Shown piece after piece: positions 9,162 through 20,495 of a DNA stretch of 43,419 nt (positions within the stretch are counted from its first letter, which is position 1; each line of letters opens with the position of its first letter). The notes below the pieces were generated by a model that made no database searches, was not told the origin of the DNA, and saw only the letters and a list, made by a program, of their open reading frames with translations. The DNA lies in assembly GCA_009602735.1 (NCBI GenBank), contig WELA01009273.1, forward strand, positions 53,956 to 97,374, in the 5' to 3' direction. The position numbers were made by a program, and so were the translations under genes. This stretch comes from Mesotaenium endlicherianum. Its lineage: Eukaryota; Streptophyta; Zygnematophyceae; Zygnematales; Mesotaeniaceae.

Positions 9162-12100
9162 ATGGCCGATCCTCAAGATCAACAACAAGCCTTTGAAGGA
9201 GGCAATACACCTCCAAGAGACCCTCCTCCAACACCGACGGGAGAGCCCAAAGAAGCAAAACTGCCACCACAAGGAGGAGCACCATCAGGTCCCGTGGCAG
9301 CCGCTGTGGCAAAGTTGACTTCACCGCAAGGAGTTCCCCCAAATGAGGGGGTAGCCTTCCTAACGGCTATTCACAACCAAGTGGGCTTGGCCACCTATGA
9401 AGCAACCGTACAAGCGTCAAAGCTATAGCTGCCATAACTGCCCCTATTGCAAGCAATATTGCAAATCCAGCCCCGGATCCCGCGCCTCCACAAGAGCCTA
9501 CAAGAGCAAAAAAACTCATCAAGCCCGGCAAACCCGACACTTTCAATCCCCGGAAAGGAGCCAAATTGAATTTGTGGCTCTACCAAGTGGAGACGTACCT
9601 CACATTCCTTGAAGTACCCGAGGAGGACTACGTCTCTTTTACTGTTAACCTTGCTCAGAGGAGCAGCGACATCATGATGGCGTAATTATCAAGCGGCTAT
9701 ATATCAAGCTGTGGCGCATCCCGTACCCGGCCAAGAGCCCCCACCATCATATGCAAGATGGGTGGATTTTCGTGAAGCCCTCCAGAAGCAATTCATGCCC
9801 ATCAATGCGGAGAAAATTGCTCGAGAAAAGCTTCGCCATCTCAAGCAAACAACGTCCGTTCAAGAATATACATCCAGATTTCATGACCTCACTCTTCAGA
9901 TCCCCAACATGTCGCTTGAGGAGAAGATTGATTGTTATGTGTCTAGCCTCAAGCCCAAGGTGGCAAAGGAAGTGGAGTTACGCGAAGTGACAAACTTCTC
10001 AAAGATCATTGAAGTGGCCCAAAAGGTGGATACCTTGGATTTCAAGCATTCGTTGCCTTCATCTTCACCGGCACCGGCGACGCGGATGTACGCAGCCCCT
10101 TCCACATCTCAATCTGGACCCACAACCATGGAAATTGGAGTTATTAAAAGAGATCCCGCGGCTGCGCGGAAGAGTGAAAGATCCTCCAATGACACTTATG
10201 ATGCAAGAAACCAGCAAGGAGTGAAAGCAAGACTCTCCCCTGCTAAAAAAGAAGCTCTCATAACGGCTGGACTATGCTTTTATTGAAAGGAGAAGGGCCA
10301 TCGTGCACTCTCTTGCCCCAAAAAGTTGTCCAAAAATGGACAGCGCCGGTAGGCTAGGAGCCTACCACCCCAAGGCCCACTTCACAAGAAGACAACAAGT
10401 CAAGTGAAGACGACGTTCCAGCCCCAATGACTTTGAGAGGCTACCTTGGAGGAGAGAAGGTCCACATCTTGGTGGATAGCGTAGCTCAAGGCAACTTCAT
10501 CGCTGCAGATTTTGCCACTAAACATGGTATTACTATGCACTCTTGACCACGACGAGGAGATTATGATGCCCGACGGATTCTCCTGTACTACCCCTTCCAA
10601 GAAGACGTACCCCTTGGCACTCTCTGTCAAGTCCTTCAAAGATAGAGTAGTAATCTTCCCCATGCAATTGGGCAAGTAGACGTCATCGTAGGGACGCCTT
10701 GGTTGACCAAGCACAACCTCTAAGTGGATTGGAGAGACGGTACCATTAAGATCAAGAACGGCATCACTTCAAGTATCTGTATTTTGCGCGCAATCTAGAA
10801 TATCCAGATCCAAGACATCAAGAAGCCTGCACACGAGATACTATTGTCCGCCCTCCAACTCAAGAGACTTGTGAGGAAGGGACACAAGCTTCTTTTGGCC
10901 TTGGTCACGCCAAAAGACATCGAGAGCCAAGAAGGCAGCTCCGTTCCTAAGGAGGTACAGGAATTCTTGGAGGACTACAAAGAGGTGTTCTCCCCGGAAT
11001 TGCCCAAGGGCCTACCCCCCAAGAGATTTGTAGACCACAAGATAGAGTTGGAGCCCGGAAGCAAGCCCATCTCTCGGCCTACGTTCAAGATGTCACACAC
11101 GGAGCTAGACGAAGTCAAGAAGCAAATCAAAGAGCTACTAGACCACGGTTTCATTCGACCTAGCAAGTCGCCATTTGGAGCCCCGGTGCTATTTGTCAAG
11201 AAGGACGGTACTTTGAGGATGTGTGTGGACTATCGCGCCCTCAACAAGATCACCATTAAGAATCGATACCTGCTGCCGCACATGGACGAGCTAATGGACC
11301 GGCTGGTTGGAGCCAAGTACTTCACGAAGATTGACTTACGGAGCGGCTACCACCAGATTTGCATTGCAAAATTGGACATAGAGAAGACAGCATTAAGGAC
11401 AAGATATGGACATTTTGAGTTCATGGTTCTACCATTTGGACTCACCAACGGGCCAGCAACTTTCATGACTATGATGAACACCATATTTCAGCCCTTGCTG
11501 GACAGATTTGTGGTGGTATTCATTGACGACATTCTCATCTACAGCAAGACCCTTCAAGAGCATGGAAGACACGTGAAAGAAGTGCTCAAAATCCTGAAGC
11601 AAAACAAGCTATTTGCAAAGAAGTCAAAGTGTGAGTTTGCCAAACAAGAAGTGGAGTTCCTAGGTCTCCACGTGACTGCTGTTGGCATCAAGATGGACCC
11701 CAAGAAGACCACGGTGGTGGAGGAATGGCCAACCCCCACGACCAAGAAAGAACTATAATCATTCTTGGGATTTGCCAATTGGTACAGGAGATTCATCCAG
11801 AGCTTCTCGCGCATAGCAGCCCCCCTGACAAATCTTTCCAAGAAGAACAGGCCATATACATGGACCAAGAAAGAGGAGGAAGCATTCCAAGAGTTGAAGC
11901 AAAGATTGACCACATCCCCCGTGCTCACACTCCCAAGTTCAAACCCAGATTGGCCCTTCCACGTCGTCACCGATGCATCTTCCTATGCAATAGGAGCAAT
12001 CCAGCTCCAAGATCAAGGCAAGGGACTGCAGCCCATCGCCTACGAGTCAAGGAAGCTAAATCCAGCCGAGCCGGATTATACAACTACGGAGCGAGAGGCA

Positions 12101-13903
12101 TTGGCGATTGTACATGTCTTGAAGGTTTGGCGCTGCTATGTTGAAGGACGCAAGGTGCTGGTCACAACGGACCACGAGGCGTTGAAGCACCTCCAAACGC
12201 AGCCATATTTCTCAAGGAGACAAGCAAGATGGAGTGAATACTTGCAACAATACAATATCACAATTCAGTACCAGCCCGGTAAGACAAATCCAGAAGACCC
12301 CCTCTCAAGGCTGCAATTGAATGCAGTGATGACATCCGTGAGTACAGATCTGGAAGCTCGATTTTCTGCCGCCTATGACACGGACCCTTATTACACGATC
12401 GGCGAGGCAGCCCTTAACCCACACAAGGAGCAAGAAGAAAAGTATTGGGTGATACAAGACACAGAACAGAGATGCGTGCCTAGTAATCAAGAGGTCCGAC
12501 TCATGTTACTTCAAGAAGCACACGACAACCCACTTGGAGGACACTTTGGAATATTAAAGACCACGGGCGTGCTCGCAAAGACTTATTGCTGGCCAGGAAT
12601 GTCTAAGCAAGTCAAAAAGTACTGCAAGAGCTGCAACATATACCAAAGAATCAAACCATCATCACAAAAGGCAAGAGGACTTCTTCAATCACTACCAATC
12701 TCCAAGAGACAATGGACAGACATCTCCATGGACCTCATTCTGGACTTGCTAGTGACACCACGCGGCTACAATGCAATATTAACAGTGGTGAACAGACTTA
12801 CAAAGATGGCTCTTTTCATCCCAACAACGACCAAGGTTACAGCACCCCAGTTAGCAAGACTCATCTTTGACAATATATTTCGATTACATGGCCTGCCATC
12901 AACAATAGTGACTGATCGCGACCTGAGATTCATAAGCCATTTTTGGAAATATCTCTTCAAGAACTTGGGTACATCGCTGGACATGTCCACTGCCTACCAC
13001 CCGCAATTAGATGGACAAATAGAGCGTATGAATTGTACTCTCAAGACCTCTCTAAAGGCCTACGTGTCTACTCCGGAGCAAGACTAGGACATGTACTTGA
13101 CCCCCTTGAAGTTTGCCTACAACAATACGACGCAGGCCTCTACCCAAGAGTCCCCATTCTTCCTCAACTATGGCTTCCATCCGACCACGCCGCTGAGCTT
13201 CACGGCTGGCCATGATGAAGTACCTGCAGCGGCAAATATTTTGGAGACATTAGAAGAAGCCCTTGCAGCAGCCACAAAAGCTCTACAACACGCGCAAGAT
13301 GCTCAAGCAAAAATGGCAAATAGGGCTAGAAGAGAAATTACATACAAAGTGGGCGACACAATATTAATATCATCGAAGAACATTTCCCTTAACAACAGGC
13401 CTGCCGGCAGCAAGTTCTCTCCCAAGTATTTGGGACCCTTCAAGATAATCCAGCAAGTCAACCCAGTTGCTTCCAAGCTAGAGCTTCCTCAGACTATGCA
13501 CATCGGACCCGTGTTCCACGCTTCGCTCTTCAAGCGATATGAACAACCCGACAACGAGTTCCCAGGACGTGTGACAACCCCACCAGCCCCAACAATAGTG
13601 GATGATCATTTGGAGTACGAAGTAGAAGACATATTGGCTATGAGAAATTTCAGGAGACGGCAGCAATACTTGATCAAGTGGAAAGAATATCCAGATTCTG
13701 AGAATAGTTCGGTGGCGGCGCACTACCTTGACAAAGTTCAAAGAAAGCTGAGACGCTTCCATGCCGCCAAACCCCATCTTGGACCAGCCCCAAGTCTCTC
13801 TATTGGAAGCCCAAAGACTTTGGGGAGGCAGCCTGCCACCATCAAGAAGCAGCAGAAGACCCCTTGGAGGCAACCTGCAAGAACTACAAAGATAAAGAAT
13901 TGA
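9162..13903 (+). pseudogene. gag-pol polyprotein of chromovirus A, degenerate
   Basis: It begins at the ATG at 9162. Gag passes through at least two frames before 9711-10286 and has the usual Trp-Leu-Tyr-Gln-Val-Glu block near 9560-9590. A CCHC zinc knuckle lies at 10275-10316, but its second Cys codon is a TGA. The protease motif near 10475 reads DSVA in place of DSGA. Reverse transcriptase (10980-11560) keeps its FIDD catalytic box at 11519-11530. An in-frame TAA sits at 11756, at the point where a Gln codon is usual. RNase H spans about 11940-12330, and the integrase HHCC finger begins at 12521, followed by the D,D(35)E core. A TAG sits at 13085 where Trp is usual. A GPF motif near 13430 and a chromodomain at 13616-13740 follow; a conserved Trp there is Ser. 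Confidence 0.9.
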
Positions 13904-14371
13904 CATTAGACACTCTTCTCTTCTCGCAATTTTTGGACAGAAAACTAAAATCGCTACTGTTGATAGGTCTCTACATATTACATTCTGAAAATTTACCTGG
14001 CTGTATTCCATGAGTAGTCGGTCAATTAGAATTCAAGTTTTCTCCATTTCAACCTCTGGTGAGAGAGATATGATGCTTTGAGAAGAAGGGGGTCAGGCTG
14101 CTGGCATCATCAGGGCAGAATATGCCTTTTGACATTGTGCCCTCCCCTGAACTTGGAATCCTCTGAAACTCAAGACTCTAGTAGAACATCTTACAACGCC
14201 CATTTAGAGACTTACTTTGCAGAATTTAGAGAAGTATAGAAGGAATTATGATTTTCAAAGTTTCTGTATGAATTTGGAGGAGTGCCTACTCCCTCAGCTC
14301 TCAACGACACTCCAGAAGTTGGAATGCTCTCAAATTTGGAGACCCAGTAGACTTATTTGATGCGCTCCATT
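13904..14371 (+). other. 3' non-coding part of chromovirus A, left of nested insertion
   Basis: Sequence between the pol stop and the nested element. It continues at 21424-21723 up to the 3' LTR. No gene is seen. CCATT at 14367-14371 is one copy of the nested element's target duplication. Confidence 0.75.
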
Positions 14372-15292
14372 TGTTACGTTTCTGCTTTTCGAGAGGATCT
14401 TTCCTCGGTATTCAAGGAATATTTAATTCAAGTGGAAGGAAAATCTGTATAATTGTGCAAATCGACGAATACTCGAAAGAGCGAAAATGTGAACTAACGT
14501 AGAATGTGTGCTTGTGAGAGTTGCACTCACAATGACTCTTGCAAGTATATATACTTGCAAATCTTGAGGCACTGGAGTGCTTCGAGTCACCACCTAAGGC
14601 ACAGGTTCATGTTCAACGAAAACGGACGAAAGGTTACAAAACCGTTCGGCCAAATGCTCCAAACGAGCCGTTTGGACGTTTGGAGACTTTTGGACGGTTT
14701 TCCGAAATAACCGTTTCACGCCAAACGGGCGTATTCGCGTTCACGCGACTTTTGAAAAGTCGCGATGGTTCGCGGAGTCGCGTACACGTACTTTTGCCAT
14801 GAACCGGTAGTTACGAATAACTACTTCGCCAATTGGTTAGGTGTGAACGTTTCAAACGACGAGTCGCGGGTTCGAATCCGCTCGGATGCAAAGTCGCTTT
14901 GCATATTAATTGTCGTTTGAATTTTACGACGCTTTCTTCGTATTAACGACTGGTCGTAAATGCGAAGTTTGTGACTGTGCATTATCCGAAATAATGACAA
15001 TCGAATCAATTTAATCAATCCGTGATTTATTAAGTTATCATCTTATAATTAATCAAAGTAATTTTATGAATAATTATGTCGTACTTTTGCGAAGTAGTCG
15101 AGTTACGTTACGACGCTTTTTGCAATAGTATCTTGGTCGTTTCACCAATCGACCAGGAATTAATCGACACACGTGTGACGAATAATTGAATGTGATGCAA
15201 TCATTTATCAAATAATATGATAAATAGTATAACGTACTTTAGGTAATTGGGAAAACGTCCCAAATACGCCTAAAATAGCTCGGATCGTTACA
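14372..15292 (-). repeat. 3' LTR of chromovirus B
   Basis: On the element strand it begins TGTAACGATCCGAG and ends AAACGTAACA. It contains a perfect 22-bp palindrome at 14539-14560, a 9-bp-stem hairpin near 14750-14770, and a tRNA-like B box at about 14869-14880 on the plus strand. Confidence 0.95.
14835..14890 (+). other. tRNA-like segment with B box inside the LTR
   Basis: Plus-strand sequence with a D-arm-like AATTGGTTAGG followed about 30 bases later by GGTTCGAATCC, an exact match to the Pol III B-box consensus, which also forms a short T-arm-like stem. A convincing anticodon arm is not seen, so this is not called as a tRNA gene. The other LTR has the same segment at about 20959-21010, with one B-box base changed (GGTTCTAATCC). 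Confidence 0.45.
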
Positions 15293-15310
15293 CTCCTCCC
15301 CCCTTAAAAG
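15293..15310 (-). other. Polypurine tract of chromovirus B
   Basis: On the minus strand this reads as a G/A-rich run directly before the 3' LTR, the expected plus-strand priming site. Confidence 0.75.
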
Positions 15311-15433
15311 AACTTAACGTCCTCGTTAAGCGTACGTCTTTTAAGTCTTAAAGTGTCAATACTAGTCGTGACTAGCGTAAAACAGTGGTTGAGCGACTGG
15401 ACTATGCATCATCACAGTGACGTAAAAGAGCGT

Positions 15434-15640
15434 TTACTTGGCCGCGTCCCTTTTGCAATTGGTCTTTGGTGTACGAAGCGCGCCTGGTAGCACACCTGCC
15501 TTAGCGCAGAACTCTTGAGCTTGAGCCCATCGTAACCAATATCCTTGAACCAAATCCTTACAATTAAGTAGGATCTCATCTTGAGGTTCGTACGAATTCC
15601 AACTTGAATCGTAATCGAGCCATTTGATCAAAAGCTCCAC
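15434..15640 (-). pseudogene. Chromodomain remainder of chromovirus B pol
   Basis: This 68-codon frame directly follows the TGA ending the pol frame and is in the same phase. It begins VELLIKWLDYDSSWNSYEPQ, the second half of a chromodomain. The domain is therefore split by a single in-frame stop. It is followed by a C-terminal tail ending at 15434. Confidence 0.8.
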
Positions 15641-18600
15641 TCAAGGAGGCTTATGACGAGTGTAGCGGTGGCCTAACACCTCCTCTTTATCCCAGGCTTT
15701 ATCATCATCGTCGAGTTCCAGCTCTGGTGCTTGTGGCTGATAGCGGCCATCGGACCTAAACAGTTTTAGTAAACTGACATGGAACACAGGATGCGTTCGC
15801 CCCATGGATTTAGGCAAATCCAGTCGATATGCAACAGGTCCAACCTTTGCAGTTACGATAAAAGGGCCTACCCCACGAGGCAGAAGCTTGCGCTTTCCTG
15901 GGTGCTTGAGTTGTAGATTTTTAGTTTGCAAAAGTACTTTATTGCCAACTTCAAAACTTAACTCAGTCCTGTGCTTGTCAGTAAACGTTTTCTGTCGGTC
16001 TCGAGCAGCGGCCAAGGCCAACTTCGCGTTCTTGTGCACCTCTTGAAGAGAGTGGACAAAGAGGCGTGCACTTGGTACTCTCATGGTTGACATCCCCATC
16101 TGACCATGAACTACGTGTGTCAGGGGAGTGTGCGGATGTCGCCCATAGTTAAGAAAAAATGGAGTTTCCTTAACACTTTCCTGATAAGCATTATTAACTG
16201 CGAACTCTGCGACTGAAAGGAGGGTGTCCCAATCGTCTTGACGAGGATTCACATAATGCCTAAGGAATTGTTGCAAAACGCGGTTCAAGCGTTCAGTCTG
16301 ACCATCGGTCTGAGGATGGAAGCTAGTTGACATCTTAAGGTTCGTGCCAAAATGCGAGCAAACTTCCTGCCAGAAGTGACTCGTAAATCGACTATCACGA
16401 TCGCTTATGATCTCTTTAGGCATGCCATGTAACTTGAACACGTAATCCACGAAGAGACGCGCGGTCTCGACTGCATCAAGCGATGGTTTAGTGGCCACAA
16501 AGTGGACCATCTTAGTAAAACGATCGACGATCGTTAACACCCCATTGTGTCCTCTATCAGTGGTTGGCAATTCAACGACAAAGTCAAGGCTTATGCTTTC
16601 CCAAGGAGCACCTGCAAGTTCCAATGGTTGCAACTTCCCAGCTGGCCACGTATGGCTAGGCTTATTCCTTTGACATGTCGCGCAGTTGACGATGTACTCA
16701 GTAACATCAACCTTGAGGGACGGCCAAATGTACCCTCGGCGCAAAAGATGTAAGGTTTTGGTAATTCCATGATGACCTGAGTAAGGAGAGTCATGCGCTT
16801 CTCGTAGGAGCTCATGTCTTACTCGGCCTTCTGGGACAGCAATGCGCCCATTGTGCCACCAAAAACCGTCCTCAAACGTATAGTCTGAGTGTCCTTTCCT
16901 TTTGTCCATTCTGTCCATCGTTGTGGCTACACCACTCAAGTCAGAACCCTGGAGATCTAGGAAAAACGGATCTTTGAGATAGCCTTCGTGAAATAGTTGG
17001 TGCAGGTCAAGTACTTCAGAAGTTTGCATGCTACCCAAATCAGGTTGGCCCGCGTCACCAGGCCTGGCAACGCCAGTCGTCTGGAGGGGTACAGAAGAAT
17101 CAAGGGTGGCCGCCCTCGAAACCTGACCATTTCGTCCTTGCAAACTCGCAACAGTCCCCAACATCAAGTGGTGAAGGGGAATTCGACTTAAAGGGTCCGC
17201 AACATTATTGCGACCAGGGCGATACGCCCAGTTAAAGTGGAATCGTTGCAAGAACTCAGACCATCTCGTCTGGCGCCTCGATAGCGTTGGCTGTATTTGA
17301 AAGAAGGTATTTGGACAGTGATCCGTAACCACGGTCAAACCCTTGCAACCTTCCAAATAACATCGCCAAGTGTTTAAAGCATATATGACCGCCCAGAGCT
17401 CCTGCTCTGTCGTTGAGTAATTTTGTTCGGCGGGTGTCAGCTTTCGACTCTCAAAACTGATGGGCTTGCCTGCCTGCAGCAGAACAGCCCCTACTCCAAC
17501 ACCAGACGCATCTGCGACTACCTCGTAAGGCAAGTCGGGATCGGCTAATGAGAGAAGTGGCGCATTAGTGAGTGCATACTTAATGCGCTCAAACGCAATT
17601 TGCGTATTCTCATTCCAAATGAACGTCGTATCTTTCCTCGTCAGAGCAGTGAGTGGCGCGGCCATCACTGAGTAACCTTGCATAAACTTACGAAAGTAGT
17701 TTGCAAACCCAAGGAATGAACGTACAGTATGCACATCAGTCGGGACGGGCCAATCTGCGACACACGCAATCTTGGCTGGGTCAGGGCGCACCCCTTTCGA
17801 ACCCACTATGTGCCCGAGGTACAAAAGTTCATCCTTTAGGAAGGAACATTTCTTGAGCTTAGCGTATAGCTCTTGCTCACGAAGGATTTGCAACACCAAC
17901 TCGAGGTGCTTGTAGTGCTCGTCCTTGTTCTTTGAATAGACCAGGATATCGTCGAGGTAAACTTGGACAAATTTCCCCAAATATGGTCGAAACAAATCGT
18001 TCATCGTGCTTTGGAATGTCGCGGGTGCATTGGTAAGTCCAAAACTTAGGACTTTGTATTGGAAGTGCCCAATAGGCGTACGAAACGCTGTCTTGGGGAC
18101 ATCCTCAGGTGTGATTCGTATCTGATGATAGCCTTGGGCTAAATCAAGCGAGGAGAACACGCATGCCCCTTGCAGCGAATCAAACAAGTCATCAATGCGA
18201 GGTAACGAATAGCGGTTCTTGACCGTTATGTTGTTCAACGCACGATAATCAATGCACATCCGAAGCGTCCCATCTTTCTTTTGAACAAAGAGTATGGGTG
18301 CCCCAAATGGAGAAGAGCTCGGCTCAATCCATCCTTTCTCAAGCAAATCGCTAATTTGGTCTTTCATCTCGTTCATCTCCAACGGGCTGAGGCGATAAAT
18401 CGGCCGCCAAGTTGGGAGAGCATCAGGAACGAGAGGAATCGTATGTCCAATACCCCTATCAGGTGGAAGCCCAGGTGGTATTTTATTTGGAAACACTGAC
18501 TTGTACTTTTGCAAAAGAGCAGAAAGTTCAGACGTGAGTGTTTCTTCATGACCAGTCAAATCTATCATAGGCTCCTCCTTGGGGAGCGAAGTGACTGGGG

Positions 18601-19480
18601 AATCAGGTCTTAGTAATCCAAAGAAAACATTTTGACCTTGCTTTGCCAAACGTCTAGCTTGCTTTATGGACAATAGAAGAGTCTTTGGAGGACTTTCGAA
18701 GGCCATATCGGGCTTAAGCGACTGAAGAGTAATCTTCCTTGTCCCTTTGCGCACAATGCATGTCTTTTGACTAAAGTCAAGCAATGCACGTGTTTGCGTA
18801 AGCCAAGTCGTACCCAAAAATGCATGAATACCATCGGGCAACTCAGTAACGTAGAATTGTTCATGGCCGATGTATGATTGCACCTTGAGTTGCAACTTTA
18901 TCTTTCCAATAATACAAGCTAACGATCCATCGCCAAGGCGAAGTTCCTCGTTCTTGAGTGTTGGAATCAACTTCATCCCTTTTGTAAAACGTGCACTAAT
19001 GAAGCTCACTGATGCGCCTAAATCAATGATTGTAAAGCATGACTTGCCTGAAACTTTCGCGGCAAACGTCATACTTAAACCCAAAGAAGCATTATGCATC
19101 ACCAACAATGTCCTCGCCTTGAGAGGAAGGTGGAAAATATGGAGCTCCTTTACCAAAATTCCATTTTGCATTGTTGATCGCGCTTGAAACCGAGTGATCG
19201 GGTCAAAGTACCAGCGCTTGTTTGTGAACGCCGCAATATACATTGGAGCGAGACACTTGTGCATTTTCCTTAGTCGTGCCAAGTGTGCGAAACACTTTTT
19301 GAGGTTAGGATAATGCGGCTGAAAGTGCAAGAACATGGAATCATGACAAATATATTCGTTTCGAAGTATATTTATATCAGGTATGCCAGAGTGTACAAGA
19401 ACCTTGGGTGCTTGCGCACAAACACCTAGAATTTCCTGCTCACTAAGTCGTGTTGTCAATAGCTCAGAAGAAATTGGCAC
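15641..19480 (-). CDS. pol polyprotein of chromovirus B
   Basis: A 1279-codon frame, unusually intact. The true start is uncertain because the frame opens directly after a stop and the first codon counted is GTG. In order: a protease-like domain whose active-site motif reads DLGAS (residue 153) instead of D-S/T-GA; reverse transcriptase with YLDD at residues 508-511 (17948-17959); RNase H from about residue 640 with the conserved TTEQELWAV segment; an integrase HHCC finger at about 892-935; the integrase core with the SDRD and GQTERLNR motifs near 1030 and 1060; a GPF motif near 1203; and the first half of a chromodomain. The product would copy and integrate the element. The altered protease motif and the stop inside the chromodomain argue against full function. 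About 120 residues before the protease match no gag motif that I know. Confidence 0.9.
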   Translation of the reverse strand: MPISSELLTTRLSEQEILGVCAQAPKVLVHSGIPDINILRNEYICHDSMFLHFQPHYPNLKKCFAHLARLRKMHKCLAPMYIAAFTNKRWYFDPITRFQARSTMQNGILVKELHIFHLPLKARTLLVMHNASLGLSMTFAAKVSGKSCFTIIDLGASVSFISARFTKGMKLIPTLKNEELRLGDGSLACIIGKIKLQLKVQSYIGHEQFYVTELPDGIHAFLGTTWLTQTRALLDFSQKTCIVRKGTRKITLQSLKPDMAFESPPKTLLLSIKQARRLAKQGQNVFFGLLRPDSPVTSLPKEEPMIDLTGHEETLTSELSALLQKYKSVFPNKIPPGLPPDRGIGHTIPLVPDALPTWRPIYRLSPLEMNEMKDQISDLLEKGWIEPSSSPFGAPILFVQKKDGTLRMCIDYRALNNITVKNRYSLPRIDDLFDSLQGACVFSSLDLAQGYHQIRITPEDVPKTAFRTPIGHFQYKVLSFGLTNAPATFQSTMNDLFRPYLGKFVQVYLDDILVYSKNKDEHYKHLELVLQILREQELYAKLKKCSFLKDELLYLGHIVGSKGVRPDPAKIACVADWPVPTDVHTVRSFLGFANYFRKFMQGYSVMAAPLTALTRKDTTFIWNENTQIAFERIKYALTNAPLLSLADPDLPYEVVADASGVGVGAVLLQAGKPISFESRKLTPAEQNYSTTEQELWAVIYALNTWRCYLEGCKGLTVVTDHCPNTFFQIQPTLSRRQTRWSEFLQRFHFNWAYRPGRNNVADPLSRIPLHHLMLGTVASLQGRNGQVSRAATLDSSVPLQTTGVARPGDAGQPDLGSMQTSEVLDLHQLFHEGYLKDPFFLDLQGSDLSGVATTMDRMDKRKGHSDYTFEDGFWWHNGRIAVPEGRVRHELLREAHDSPYSGHHGITKTLHLLRRGYIWPSLKVDVTEYIVNCATCQRNKPSHTWPAGKLQPLELAGAPWESISLDFVVELPTTDRGHNGVLTIVDRFTKMVHFVATKPSLDAVETARLFVDYVFKLHGMPKEIISDRDSRFTSHFWQEVCSHFGTNLKMSTSFHPQTDGQTERLNRVLQQFLRHYVNPRQDDWDTLLSVAEFAVNNAYQESVKETPFFLNYGRHPHTPLTHVVHGQMGMSTMRVPSARLFVHSLQEVHKNAKLALAAARDRQKTFTDKHRTELSFEVGNKVLLQTKNLQLKHPGKRKLLPRGVGPFIVTAKVGPVAYRLDLPKSMGRTHPVFHVSLLKLFRSDGRYQPQAPELELDDDDKAWDKEEVLGHRYTRHKPP

Positions 19481-20150
19481 TTATCAAGTAATGTGCAATG
19501 TCAACCTTGACATGATTTGAGTGAGCGTTGTGATAAGCAGGGCGGTGTACTTATCGCTTTCAAGCTCAAATCCATGTGAGAGGGGTGAGTCACAAATGGA
19601 CGAGATAGAACAGATGCAAAAGCATCGTGCCAAAGCAATAGAGAAAGGGAAACAATCCACAAACTCGAATGAGCAACAAAATCAACCTAATGGCAAAGAA
19701 ACATGTCAAATCTGGTCAAAACGTGACCAAATATGGACGACAATGTTCTGAATCCAGAAATTGTGCGCGAGTCAATTCTCGTAGAATGACAACAAGTGCG
19801 ACAATGTCATGGAAAAGACCCGTGGGCAAAATTCCCTTGTGTATATCAAAACACGCGCATAGCATCCAAGAACACAAGGTGGGTGGGATGGGTGGGGATG
19901 AGAAAGAAAGTCCCCTATGGACCCCTTTTGTGTGCAACGCTTAAAAAGCCCCAAACGGGTGCAGATTTTGACTTGAACATGTGCAAGGGGCTGAATAGGC
20001 GCCCTTCACCACAAAAGTCGAAATCGTCTGAAAAAGAAACAAGCGCGTTGTTAGTAACGGCGAAAAAAGAAAGGTTCAACGGAAAAAATTCCGACAGCGC
20101 CTAGTTGGCCTGAGGGACCGTTGAGGTTGTCGTCGTGGCCAGCGGCAAGA
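19481..20150 (-). other. Region where gag is expected, none recognised
   Basis: Between the leader and the pol frame about 0.7 kb holds only short frames on the element strand. I see no CCHC zinc knuckle and no Gag core motif. Gag has been lost or replaced, or is too decayed to see. Confidence 0.55.
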
Positions 20151-20152
20151 GC

Positions 20153-20415
20153 GGCAGCAGCGTTGGCACTAATGTCGGTTCCATATGGAAGCCGAGGTTT
20201 CTGCCCACGAACTACAATAAGCGATCGTAGCGCACGGCAGGACTGGGATGGGTGACTGCGCCAACAATCTGCCCCAAAAACTATGATAAGCGACCGTCGC
20301 GCAGGGCAGAACTGGGATGGGTGACCGCTCGACAAGCTGCCCCAGAAACTATGATAAGCGACCGGAGCGCAGGGCAATACTGGGATGGGTGACCGTCCGA
20401 ATAAAGAATTGCCCC
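20153..20415 (+). repeat. Tandem 5S-rRNA-like segments in the chromovirus B leader
   Basis: Three head-to-tail units (about 20206-20275, 20276-20343, 20344-20415; 68-72 bp) each contain TAAGCG, then 22 bases, then GGATGGGTGACC (the last base is T in the first unit). In plant 5S rRNA the same two blocks, part of the internal Pol III promoter (boxes A and C), are separated by 22 bases too. The third unit reads TACTGGGATGGGTGACC. Just before the first unit, GCACTAATG at about 20166 resembles the corresponding block of the 5S 5' half. Orientation is antisense to the retrotransposon. I infer capture of a 5S gene followed by partial tandem amplification; it is not an intact 5S gene. Confidence 0.65.
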
Positions 20416-20481
20416 TAAAATATGTTTTACCAAAATATATTTCCAAACCACTAAAAAAAATTCCTTGGAGAAACCGAGATC

Positions 20482-20494
20482 GGCTCCGATACCA
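20482..20494 (-). other. Primer-binding site of chromovirus B
   Basis: On the minus strand TGGTATCGGAGCC follows the 5' LTR after one base. It is identical to the site in chromovirus A. Confidence 0.9.
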
Positions 20495-20495
20495 A

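Noticed and set aside
20206..20415. Functional 5S rRNA gene array
   Set aside because: Only part of the 5S sequence is repeated, units are about 70 bp rather than 120 bp plus spacer, and the 3' end and T-run terminator are absent.
20206..20415. CRISPR-like array
   Set aside because: Three contiguous diverged units without regular unique spacers, inside a plant retrotransposon leader.
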